DNA of 64,000 nt from Gemmatimonadota bacterium (GTDB taxonomy: Bacteria; Gemmatimonadota; Gemmatimonadetes; Longimicrobiales; Gaopeijiaceae): positions 19,718 to 83,717 of the forward strand of contig JAQBXY010000013.1 of the NCBI GenBank assembly GCA_027623325.1, read 5' to 3'. The notes under the pieces were generated by a model. It ran no database searches. It saw only the letters and a list, made by a program, of their open reading frames with translations, and was not told the origin of the DNA. Both the position numbers and the translations under genes were made by a program. Shown here piece after piece: positions 1-7,259 of the stretch (positions within the stretch are counted from its first letter, which is position 1; the number at the start of each line of letters is the position of its first letter).

Positions 1-1076
1 CGGTCATGGCCGTAAAGCAGCGCATCGTGCAGCGAGTTCGGGAGAATGAGCGCGACCGAATCCGCGACGAGTTCGCCGATCAGATCGGCGAGCTTTTGAC
101 CGGCGAGCTGCAGCAGATCGAGCGCGGCAAGCTGGTTGTCATGCTGAACCGCGCCCGGGACGCGGAAGCGATCATTCCCTGGAAGGATCAGAACCCACGG
201 GAACGCTTCCGCCAGGGCGATCCGATCCGCGCCGTCCTCAAGAAGGTCGAGGAGACGCCGAAAGGGCCGCGCCTCATTCTCTCGCGTGGCGACCCTTTGT
301 TCGTGGTCGCCCTATTCAAGCTCGAGGTGCCGGAGATCCATCAGGGTATCGTCGAGATTCGGGAAATTTCCCGTGAAGTGGGCGGGCGTACGAAGATCGC
401 CGTGTACAGCCGCGATGAGTCCATCGACCCGGTGGGCGCCTGCGTGGGGCTCAAGGGCTCGAGGGTTCAGGCTGTTGTGAACGAACTCGGTGGTGAACGC
501 ATCGATATCGTGCCCTGGCATCCCGATACGGACGTGTTCGCGCGCCGCGCACTCGCTCCAGCGAGGGTATCCAAAGTCATCAGTGACCCGGAACGGCAGG
601 TGATCACGGCGATCGTCGACGAGGATCAGCTCTCGTTGGCCATCGGTCGAAACGGTCAGAATGTCCGACTGGCTTCCCAGCTGATCGGTTGGCAGATCGA
701 CCTCTACGGCTCGCGTGAGTGGCTCGAGCGTGGAGGAGATCGTTCCCTGTTCCAGGACGCGCCCGTCGAGGATCAATACGAAACAGCGGATTTTCCGTTG
801 TCGGAGCTGGATTTGCGGGCTCCCATACTGGCGGCTCTATCTACCGTCGGATATGATACCTTTCTTCAGATCATTGACTTGGAGCGCCGGGATTTCCTTC
901 AAATCGAGGGTCTTGGCGAGGAGGATGCGGACCGTCTGCTCGAGCTCATTGACGAGTTGACGGTTGTGGAAGGTGATTCCAATTCGATGGATGACTCCGA
1001 TGAGGACGTCGAGGCGGTGGTTTCCGCCGGAACGGATGACACGGAGTCCGACGCTGATGGAGAGTCGGGGACCTAG
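1..1076 (+). CDS. nusA: Transcription termination/antitermination factor NusA, 5' end cut by window edge
   Basis: NusA binds RNA polymerase and nascent RNA and modulates pausing, termination and antitermination. The frame is open to the first base. The first visible residues align with about residue 110 of E. coli NusA, so the N-terminal polymerase-binding domain lies outside the window and the ATG at position 6 is internal. What follows is the S1 domain and two KH domains, with the motifs DPVGACVG, GGERIDIV and AIGRNGQNVRLASQL. The C-terminal part is a helix-hairpin-helix-like segment (LSTVGYDTF, IEGLGEEDA) and an acidic tail. It is the first gene of the nusA-infB superoperon and overlaps ylxQ by 20 bases. 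Identification is secure. Confidence 0.97.
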   Translation, partial: VMAVKQRIVQRVRENERDRIRDEFADQIGELLTGELQQIERGKLVVMLNRARDAEAIIPWKDQNPRERFRQGDPIRAVLKKVEETPKGPRLILSRGDPLFVVALFKLEVPEIHQGIVEIREISREVGGRTKIAVYSRDESIDPVGACVGLKGSRVQAVVNELGGERIDIVPWHPDTDVFARRALAPARVSKVISDPERQVITAIVDEDQLSLAIGRNGQNVRLASQLIGWQIDLYGSREWLERGGDRSLFQDAPVEDQYETADFPLSELDLRAPILAALSTVGYDTFLQIIDLERRDFLQIEGLGEEDADRLLELIDELTVVEGDSNSMDDSDEDVEAVVSAGTDDTESDADGESGT

Positions 1077-1404
1077 GGTCTTCCGGCTTTTGGGCCTGGC
1101 TCGCCGGGCCGGCGGAGTCGCTCCGGGAACGGACGCGGTCCGCCGGGCAATCCGGGAGGGCGAGGCCCAGTTGATTTTGATGGCTGGGGACGCCTCGAGC
1201 GTTCAGTTGGATAAAATCCGGTCGACATTACATGACCGGCCGATCCCCCAGGTCATCCTGGGGGATCGAAATACATTGGGTGCAGCCGTTGGTCTCGCCC
1301 CGCTGTCGGCGGTCGCGGTAACCAATCGCTCGCTCGCAACTCAACTCATCGCCGAGCTCAGACCTTCGGACGATGAGGGTGGTATCGACGCGGTGGAGGC
1401 GTGA
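1057..1404 (+). CDS. ylxQ: L7Ae/YlxQ-family RNA-binding protein
   Basis: A 115-residue protein of the L7Ae/L30e superfamily, which binds kink-turn RNA; the exact role of YlxQ in bacteria is poorly known. The start LLGLARRAGGVAPGTDAVRRAI and the stretch LILMAGDASSVQLDKI match the family pattern, in which a basic helix is followed by a beta strand with acidic and Ser residues. I chose the ATG at 1057 because the conserved domain begins right after it; upstream in this frame is only nusA read out of frame. In B. subtilis the order is nusA-ylxR-ylxQ-infB. No ylxR is present here, and the two genes overlap by 20 bases. Confidence 0.85.
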   Translation: MESRGPRVFRLLGLARRAGGVAPGTDAVRRAIREGEAQLILMAGDASSVQLDKIRSTLHDRPIPQVILGDRNTLGAAVGLAPLSAVAVTNRSLATQLIAELRPSDDEGGIDAVEA

Positions 1405-1411
1405 CCAGAGC

Positions 1412-4045
1412 ATGCAGGTAACAGAACTAGCGGACGACCTGAGGGTTGAGGCCGATGCGCTGATCGCGCTTCTCAGGCACATGGGAATTCCCGTGGGCGA
1501 TGAAGAGGCGTCGATCACTGAGGGACAGGTGTCCAAGGTCCTCGCAAAGATGGAACGCGAGCGGCGTTCAGGGCACAAGGATCCAGGTGAAGCCATCCGA
1601 GCCGCGTTAGAGGACGCCGCGCCGACTTCGAGTCGCCGCCGCCGCCGCCGCGTCGAGGAGGATGAAACCGAGTCGGTGGAAACCGAGTCAGCTGCTCCGG
1701 AAGACGCCGAAACCGATGCGGTCGCTGAGGACGAAGCGGAGAGCGACGAGGATGAGGTCGTCACGGCGGAGTCGCAGGATGATGACGATTCGGAAGCTGA
1801 CGAGGCCCCTGAGTCTCTTGATGTCGCGTCGGATCCGGAGGACGAGGTCGAGGTAGTCGACGACGCGCCAGAAGCTGCGGCCGACGAGAGCGACGACGAG
1901 GAGTCGGAGGCGTCGTCGGACGAAGAGGACGAAGACAGCCGACCACGCCTCGCTCCCGCTCGAGCAGGGGCTCCCGATGCCCCGGTTCGCACGATTCGCA
2001 GGCCTGCGCCGGCCCCCGCAGCGAGCGCGGGCCCCGGTGGGCAGGTACGGGTTTCGGCCGAGGGCTACACGGCCGACGGTCGACGGCATTCGAAAGAGAA
2101 GAAGGGGAAGAAGCGCGCAGGCGTCGACCAAGATGCCGTGCAGTCGAACATCCATCGCGTCATGGCGGAGCTGAAGGGTGGGGGTGGCAAGAAGCGTCGC
2201 AAGAAGGGGCAGCGCCTCAGCGTCGAAGAGCAGGAGGCGCAAGAGCAGGAGACGGCCCAGGAGGTGGAGCGCGAGCGCACCACGGTGCGCGTCAATGAGT
2301 TCCTCACCGTCGCCGAACTCGGGGAATTGATGGACGTGACGTCCACCGAGATTATCGGCTCAGCATTCAAGAACCTCGGTCTGCTTCTTACCATCAATCA
2401 GCGTCTCGATTTCGATCAGATCGAGATGGTGCTCGATGAGTTCAACTTCACCGCCGTGCGGGAAGAGGCCTACGGCGCTGAGCCGGAGCTCGAGGACGTC
2501 GCCGACGCGCCCGAAACCCTGAAGACGCGGTGGCCCGTCGTCACCGTGATGGGGCACGTCGATCACGGAAAGACCCTGCTTCTGGACAAGATCCGGAGCA
2601 CCAACGTGGTGGCCGGGGAAGCCGGCGGAATCACGCAGCACATCGGTGCCTACCACGTGGAGCGAGAGGGGGGCCGCAATATCACGTTCCTCGATACGCC
2701 GGGGCATGCGGCCTTCACCGCGATGCGAGCCCGCGGTGCCGACGTGACGGATATCGTGATTCTGATCGTGGCAGCGGACGACTCGGTCATGCCCCAGACG
2801 ATCGAGGCGATCAGCCACGCCAAGAACGCTGGTGTACCGCTGATCGTCGCGATCAACAAGGTCGATCTGCCCGCGGCCGATCCTGGCCGAGTCAAACAGC
2901 AGCTACTCCAACACAGCGTGAACGTCGAGGACTTCGGCGGCGATGTGCTCGCCGTCGAGATTTCCGCAAAGACGGGCCAGGGGATCGACGACCTGCTCGA
3001 TAAGGTCTTGCTGCAAGCCGAGATGCTGGAACTCAAAGCGAACCCGGATCGTCCGGCGTTGGGAACCGTGATCGAAGCACAGTTGGACGTCGGTAAGGGT
3101 CCTGTCGTGTCCGTCTTGGTGCAGAAGGGCACGCTGCGGGTCGGCGACTCGTTCATCTGCGGCCGTTTCGACGGACGGGTACGTGCACTTCTGGACGAGC
3201 GCGGCCACGCCATCAAGGAAGCGGGGCCCGCGACTCCCGCGCAGGTGCTCGGGGCGGGTGGCGTCCCTCAAGCGGGCGACATGTTCCAGGTCATGGATGC
3301 GGATGCCGCCTCCGAGATCGCTACGAACCGTCAACGCCTGGATCGGGAGAAGCAGCTCCGCATCCGCGAGCGTGGAGTCAAGCTGGGAGACTTTGGAGCG
3401 CTGGTCGCGGCCGGTCAGGTCTCGGGCTTGCCCCTCGTCATCAAGGGCGATGTGGATGGCTCCGTACAGGCGTTGTCCGATGCGCTAGAGCAATTGCGCA
3501 CGAAAGAGGTACGGGTCGAGATCGTCCACCGGGGCGTGGGGGCGATCAACGAATCAGATGTGCTCCTCGCGCAAACCGCCGGGGCGGTGATCATCGGCTT
3601 CCGCGTGCGGCCACAGACGGCCGCCCGCCTCGCCGCCGAGCGTGAGGACGTGGACATACGCTCGTACGAGGTCATCTACGAAGCCGTGGACGACGTGACG
3701 TTGGCCCTCGAAGGCATGCTTGCTCCCGAGAAGCGGGAGACGGTCGAGGGGACAGCGCAGGTCCGAGAGGTCTTCCGAGTCTCGAAGGTCGGCACGATCG
3801 CGGGCTGTTACATCGTCGAAGGACGTATTGATCGAAAGGGTCACGCGCGCGTGATTCGCGACGGGATCGTAGCCTACGACGGAGCGATTTCCTCGCTGAA
3901 GCGATTCAAGGACGACGTAAAAGAGGTCCGGGAAAGCTTCGAGTGCGGCATCGGCATCCACAACTACAACGACTTGAAGGTCGGCGACGTGATCGAGTGT
4001 TATACGGTCGAGGAGTTCGCACGAACCCTGGCCAGTTCGGCCTGA
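1412..4045 (+). CDS. infB: Translation initiation factor IF-2
   Basis: IF-2 is the GTPase that brings initiator tRNA to the 30S subunit and promotes 70S joining. The protein is 877 residues from the ATG at 1412, which fits the family because MQVTELADDL starts an IF2_N-type helical domain. Residues about 60-190 are a very acidic, Glu/Asp/Ser/Ala-rich linker, followed by a basic Lys/Arg-rich stretch and a second IF2_N-like domain. The G domain shows G1 GHVDHGKT from residue 381, G3 DTPGH near 428, G4 NKVD near 482 and G5 SAK near 518. Beta-barrel and initiator-tRNA-binding domains follow. It starts 7 bases after ylxQ stops. Confidence 0.98.
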   Translation: MQVTELADDLRVEADALIALLRHMGIPVGDEEASITEGQVSKVLAKMERERRSGHKDPGEAIRAALEDAAPTSSRRRRRRVEEDETESVETESAAPEDAETDAVAEDEAESDEDEVVTAESQDDDDSEADEAPESLDVASDPEDEVEVVDDAPEAAADESDDEESEASSDEEDEDSRPRLAPARAGAPDAPVRTIRRPAPAPAASAGPGGQVRVSAEGYTADGRRHSKEKKGKKRAGVDQDAVQSNIHRVMAELKGGGGKKRRKKGQRLSVEEQEAQEQETAQEVERERTTVRVNEFLTVAELGELMDVTSTEIIGSAFKNLGLLLTINQRLDFDQIEMVLDEFNFTAVREEAYGAEPELEDVADAPETLKTRWPVVTVMGHVDHGKTLLLDKIRSTNVVAGEAGGITQHIGAYHVEREGGRNITFLDTPGHAAFTAMRARGADVTDIVILIVAADDSVMPQTIEAISHAKNAGVPLIVAINKVDLPAADPGRVKQQLLQHSVNVEDFGGDVLAVEISAKTGQGIDDLLDKVLLQAEMLELKANPDRPALGTVIEAQLDVGKGPVVSVLVQKGTLRVGDSFICGRFDGRVRALLDERGHAIKEAGPATPAQVLGAGGVPQAGDMFQVMDADAASEIATNRQRLDREKQLRIRERGVKLGDFGALVAAGQVSGLPLVIKGDVDGSVQALSDALEQLRTKEVRVEIVHRGVGAINESDVLLAQTAGAVIIGFRVRPQTAARLAAEREDVDIRSYEVIYEAVDDVTLALEGMLAPEKRETVEGTAQVREVFRVSKVGTIAGCYIVEGRIDRKGHARVIRDGIVAYDGAISSLKRFKDDVKEVRESFECGIGIHNYNDLKVGDVIECYTVEEFARTLASSA

Positions 4046-4069
4046 TCGACCTGAGAGGTCGCCCGGCGC

Positions 4070-4351
4070 GTGGTCGTCGCAACGCAGACGTGGGAGTTGG
4101 CGCTCCCTGGGTGCACCTCCCTAAAGGAGAAGCGATCCGTGGTGCGCTCGCTCCGCGATCGGCTGCAGAAGAGGTTCAACGTATCGGTCGCCGAGACGGG
4201 GCTGCAGGACGTGCACAGCCGTGCCGAGATCACGATCGCGCTGGTCGCGACCGACGGGCGGATGGCGGAGTCCGTATTGGACAAGACCGACCGGTTCGTC
4301 GAGGAGCACGGTGGAGCGCGGATCACTCGTGTGAGTCGCGAACAGTGGTGA
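4070..4351 (+). CDS. ylxP: DUF503 family protein (YlxP-like)
   Basis: A 93-residue DUF503 protein. The family is small, ferredoxin-like in fold, and almost always lies between infB and rbfA; a link to 30S maturation is suggested by context and not proven here. Typical features are the LPGCTSLKEKRSVVRSLRDRL motif (residues about 12-32), NVSVAETG and a hydrophobic strand ITIALVATD. The start is an in-frame GTG/ATG cluster just after infB (25-base gap). The position in this operon supports the call as strongly as the motif does. Confidence 0.88.
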   Translation: MVVATQTWELALPGCTSLKEKRSVVRSLRDRLQKRFNVSVAETGLQDVHSRAEITIALVATDGRMAESVLDKTDRFVEEHGGARITRVSREQW

Positions 4352-4391
4352 TGAAGTCGCCGACCATTGCTGACCGACAGGGAGCCGCCTC

Positions 4392-4799
4392 GTGAGCAAA
4401 CGCCTCGCTCGTCTGAACGAGCAGCTGAAGCGCGAGCTCTCAGAGTTGATTCGCACACGCGTCCGCGACCCGAGGGTGGGCTTGGTTACGATCACAGGTG
4501 TGGATGTGGCTGCGGACCTCGGTTCGGCCAAGATCTACGTCCGGGAGATCGGTGGTTCTGATCCGACCGAAACACTCGCGGGGCTCGAGGCGGCCGCGCC
4601 GTTCCTGCGAACAACGCTGGGTCGCACTCTTCGGGTCCGCCGTATTCCCGAACTCAGATTTCGCGAGGATCGTTCCTACCTCGGAGCGCAACGCATCGAG
4701 GAGATGCTCTCGGAGGTGCTCCCTCCCGGATCGGAGCCCCCCCCCGAGGAGTCCATCGATCACCCAGAGCCGCCGCCGGAAGACGGGGGCGCCGCGTGA
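4392..4799 (+). CDS. rbfA: 30S ribosome-binding factor RbfA
   Basis: RbfA binds the immature 30S subunit near helix 1 of 16S rRNA and is needed for late 16S processing and cold growth. The protein is 135 residues with a GTG start. It shows the family pattern: a helix with LNEQLKRELSELI, RVRDPRVGLVTITGV, a strand AKIYV, and the closing RIPELRFREDRSY. The last 30 residues are a Pro/Glu-rich tail, probably disordered. Its stop overlaps the truB start by 4 bases, so the two are probably translationally coupled. Confidence 0.95.
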   Translation: MSKRLARLNEQLKRELSELIRTRVRDPRVGLVTITGVDVAADLGSAKIYVREIGGSDPTETLAGLEAAAPFLRTTLGRTLRVRRIPELRFREDRSYLGAQRIEEMLSEVLPPGSEPPPEESIDHPEPPPEDGGAA

Positions 4800-5677
4800 C
4801 AGACGGCGCCGGCGACTTCGTGGTCCCGGTCGACAAGCCGGAGGGTCCCACCTCACACGACGTAGTCGCCATGGCTCGACGGGGTCTGGGGACGCGGCGC
4901 ATCGGACACACGGGCACGCTCGATCCGTTTGCTTCGGGACTCCTGCTCCTGTGTGTGGGCTGGACCACGCGCCTGGCCGAGTATCTGACGGGACTCGACA
5001 AGACGTATGAGGCGGTGGCCAGACTGGGCGTTACGACGGACACGCTTGACCGCGATGGCGTGGTCCTGAGCGAGTCGGACGCTTGGCGACAGCTCGAGGA
5101 GTCGGAGATCATGAGGGCACTGAGCGACTTCGCGGGTTCGATCGACCAGGTCCCTCCCCAGTTCTCCGCCAAGAAGCTGGAGGGAGAAGCCATGCATCGA
5201 CGGGCCCGTCGGGGGGAGCACGTCGAACTCGCTCCGGTTTCGGTTACGGTGCATGACGTTCAAGTCACGGCTGTGCAGTTGCCGGAGGTTCGCTTTTCCA
5301 TGCGCTGTTCTAGCGGCACGTATGTACGAGCGATCGCGCGGGATCTCGGAGAATCGCTGGGCGTCGGCGCGCACCTCACCTCGCTGCGACGCACGTCGGT
5401 CGGCTCGTTCACGGTCAACGACGCGATCGCGGTAGACGCCCTGAAGGACACGGAGGAGGTCGCGCGGGTGGCCGTCGAACCCGCCGCGGCCCTGGCACAC
5501 CTCCCGCTGGTCGAGATCGACGGAGAGGTCGCTCGAAGGTTGTTGCACGGGCAGAAGGTGAGGCTGAGCAACGATGGCTCGGCAGCTCCGGTCGCCGTGA
5601 CGCATGAGGGCGCCCTATTCGCAATCGGCGAGATGCGCGACGGTGTGCTGATTCCCCGAAAGGTATTCGCGAGTTGA
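4796..5677 (+). CDS. truB: tRNA pseudouridine(55) synthase TruB
   Basis: TruB converts U55 in the T-loop of tRNAs to pseudouridine and also acts as a tRNA chaperone. The 293-residue protein starts at a GTG that overlaps the rbfA stop. The N-terminus DKPEGPTSHDVV and the catalytic loop GHTGTLDPFASGLL are clear; Asp43 in that loop is the expected nucleophile. Further motifs are DKTYEA, PPQFSAKK and SSGTYVRAIARDLG, followed by a C-terminal PUA-like segment. Length is normal for the short bacterial form. It overlaps ribF by 4 bases. Confidence 0.97.
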   Translation: MTDGAGDFVVPVDKPEGPTSHDVVAMARRGLGTRRIGHTGTLDPFASGLLLLCVGWTTRLAEYLTGLDKTYEAVARLGVTTDTLDRDGVVLSESDAWRQLEESEIMRALSDFAGSIDQVPPQFSAKKLEGEAMHRRARRGEHVELAPVSVTVHDVQVTAVQLPEVRFSMRCSSGTYVRAIARDLGESLGVGAHLTSLRRTSVGSFTVNDAIAVDALKDTEEVARVAVEPAAALAHLPLVEIDGEVARRLLHGQKVRLSNDGSAAPVAVTHEGALFAIGEMRDGVLIPRKVFAS

Positions 5678-6609
5678 CCGGGTCCGTGCAGTGGGCCTAT
5701 CCGCCGGGCGTCCCCAACGATCGAGGAACCGTAGCGACCGTCGGGACCTTCGACGGCATACACCTAGGCCATTGGACCGTGTTGCAAGAGATCCGTACGC
5801 GCGCCGAGGCTGCGGGCCGGAGGAGCCTGCTTGTGACGTTCGACCCTCACCCACTTCGCCTCGTCCGCCCGGAACACGCCCCGTTGCTGCTGACGACCCC
5901 GGTCGAGAAGAAAGAGATCCTCGCCGAGAGCGGGCTGGACTACGCAGTGTTCCTATCGTTCACGACGGCCCTGTCGAGGTACGAACCGCGCCGGTTCGTC
6001 GAAGAGATCCTCGTGGAGCGCCTCGGCGTCGAGGAGTTGGTGATCGGCTACGATCATGGATTCGGCCGTGACCGGGCAGGGGATCCCGAGACCCTCGCCC
6101 GGATTGGACGGGATCTCGGCTTCGCCGTGGACGTTGTCTCGCCGGTGACCGCGGCCGGATCGGCGGTCTCTTCGTCGCGGATCAGGGCTCTCTTGCTAGC
6201 CGGAGACATGCGGTCCGCGCAGGAGTGCCTGGGTCGGCCGTACTCGGTGCGAGGTGTGGTCGTGCGCGGCGAAGGGCGTGGGCGAGGTCTCGGCTTTCCC
6301 ACCGCGAACTTGCGGGTTGCCGAGCGCGACAAGTTGGTACCGCCCCAGGGCATTTACGCGGTCCGCGCGGTGCTGCGATCCGGGACGTACTCCGGCGCCC
6401 TGCACCTCGGCCCGCGACCCACATTCAAGGGGTCGCCGCCGACGATCGAGGTCCACTTGCTGGATTTCGACGCCGACATCTATGGGGAGGAGATACGGAT
6501 CGACTTCGTCGAATACCTTCGAGCGATCGAACCGTTTACGACGGTGGCGGCTCTGGTCGAGCAGATCCGTCGCGACGTCGACCGTGCACGTAGCGCACTC
6601 GACCAGTAG
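5674..6609 (+). CDS. ribF: Bifunctional riboflavin kinase / FAD synthetase RibF
   Basis: RibF phosphorylates riboflavin to FMN and adenylates FMN to FAD in the cytoplasm. The N-terminal nucleotidyltransferase domain has TVGTFDGIHLGHWTVL (the HxGH-type site), VTFDPHPL and the second motif SSSRIRALLLAGDM. The C-terminal riboflavin kinase domain has GRGRGLGFPTANL, followed by GIYAV and an IEVHLLDFDADIYGE pattern. The protein is 311 residues, normal for the family. The start is a TTG overlapping the truB stop; no later start keeps the whole domain. The truB-ribF pairing is common in bacteria. Confidence 0.96.
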   Translation: MTGSVQWAYPPGVPNDRGTVATVGTFDGIHLGHWTVLQEIRTRAEAAGRRSLLVTFDPHPLRLVRPEHAPLLLTTPVEKKEILAESGLDYAVFLSFTTALSRYEPRRFVEEILVERLGVEELVIGYDHGFGRDRAGDPETLARIGRDLGFAVDVVSPVTAAGSAVSSSRIRALLLAGDMRSAQECLGRPYSVRGVVVRGEGRGRGLGFPTANLRVAERDKLVPPQGIYAVRAVLRSGTYSGALHLGPRPTFKGSPPTIEVHLLDFDADIYGEEIRIDFVEYLRAIEPFTTVAALVEQIRRDVDRARSALDQ

Positions 6610-6725
6610 ACGAATGTGCGCGGTTTATCTAGTTTTTTAGGCTGATAATCGAAAGCACGTCCGACGGTCGGGCGTTTTGCTCTCGCTTCCCTTGCAGCAA
6701 TGACTCTCGAGGAGGCACGACGCCG

Positions 6726-6986
6726 ATGGCGATCGTCAAAGAAGACATCATCAAGAAATACCAGCTCCACGAATCTGATCGTGGCAGCGCTCCGGTCCAG
6801 GTCGCGATTCTCACCGCGCGCATCAACTACCTCCGGACCCACTTCGACGCGCACAAGAAGGACCATCACTCCCGTCAGGGATTGCTCAAGATGGTCGGGC
6901 GGCGTCGGCGTCTTCTGGAATACGTCAAAGGCAACGACATCGAGCAGTATCGCGAGCTCATCAAAGATCTCGGGCTGCGCCATTAG
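6726..6986 (+). CDS. rpsO: 30S ribosomal protein S15
   Basis: S15 is a primary binding protein of the 16S rRNA central domain and helps form bridge B4 between subunits. The 86-residue protein is close to the usual 88-89. It has the typical helices with [17 protein letters not shown], the [22 protein letters not shown] signature, and a final IKDLGLRH. A Shine-Dalgarno sequence GAGGAGG lies 6-12 bases before the ATG. The 116-base gap before it holds an AT-rich stretch with GATAAT at 6644-6649 that could be a -10 box, but no good -35 is placed at 17 bases. The usual partner pnp follows. Confidence 0.98.
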   Translation: MAIVKEDIIKKYQLHESDRGSAPVQVAILTARINYLRTHFDAHKKDHHSRQGLLKMVGRRRRLLEYVKGNDIEQYRELIKDLGLRH

Positions 6987-6992
6987 AAGAAG

Positions 6993-7248
6993 TGGCGGCC
7001 AAGGTTGCCCGACAAGAACGCGGCCCTACGCCGCATCGCAGGACCCGGCGCGGCCGCCAATCGGGCGACCACACCGGCTTTTCAGCCGAAGGCGTGTGTG
7101 CCTCGGGTGGGAGACGGCCTACAACATTGCCGCAGCAAAACGGGCCCACGCATGCGCGTGCCCCCGGGCGGCGGTCGCTCTCTCCTCCGGAAACCGCATC
7201 ACTTCGGCCCTTATCCGAGTTCGGCAATGAGCCGAACCAACCGAAGTG
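6993..7248 (+). promoter_or_regulatory. Structured untranslated leader before pnp
   Basis: The 273-base rpsO-pnp gap holds no credible gene but many complementary segments. 6993-7000 pairs with 7052-7059 (8 bp), and 7003-7012 pairs with 7061-7070 (10 bp, one G-U); these two helices interleave, so they form either a pseudoknot or alternative folds. Inside them 7020-7024 pairs with 7030-7034. A hairpin lies at 7086-7106 with a GTGTGT loop, and another in 7141-7165. Close to pnp, 7200-7207 pairs with 7241-7248 (8 bp) and encloses a 6-bp hairpin at 7220-7236. In E. coli the pnp leader is a double-stranded target for RNase III and PNPase autoregulation. A similar role here is inference. Confidence 0.6.
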
Positions 7249-7259
7249 AGTGATACAAG

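Noticed and set aside
1228..1992. Long minus-strand open frame opposite infB, Ser-rich
   Set aside because: It is the complement of the Glu/Asp-rich linker of IF-2. GC-rich genes often leave open antisense frames; no motif or ribosome site supports it.
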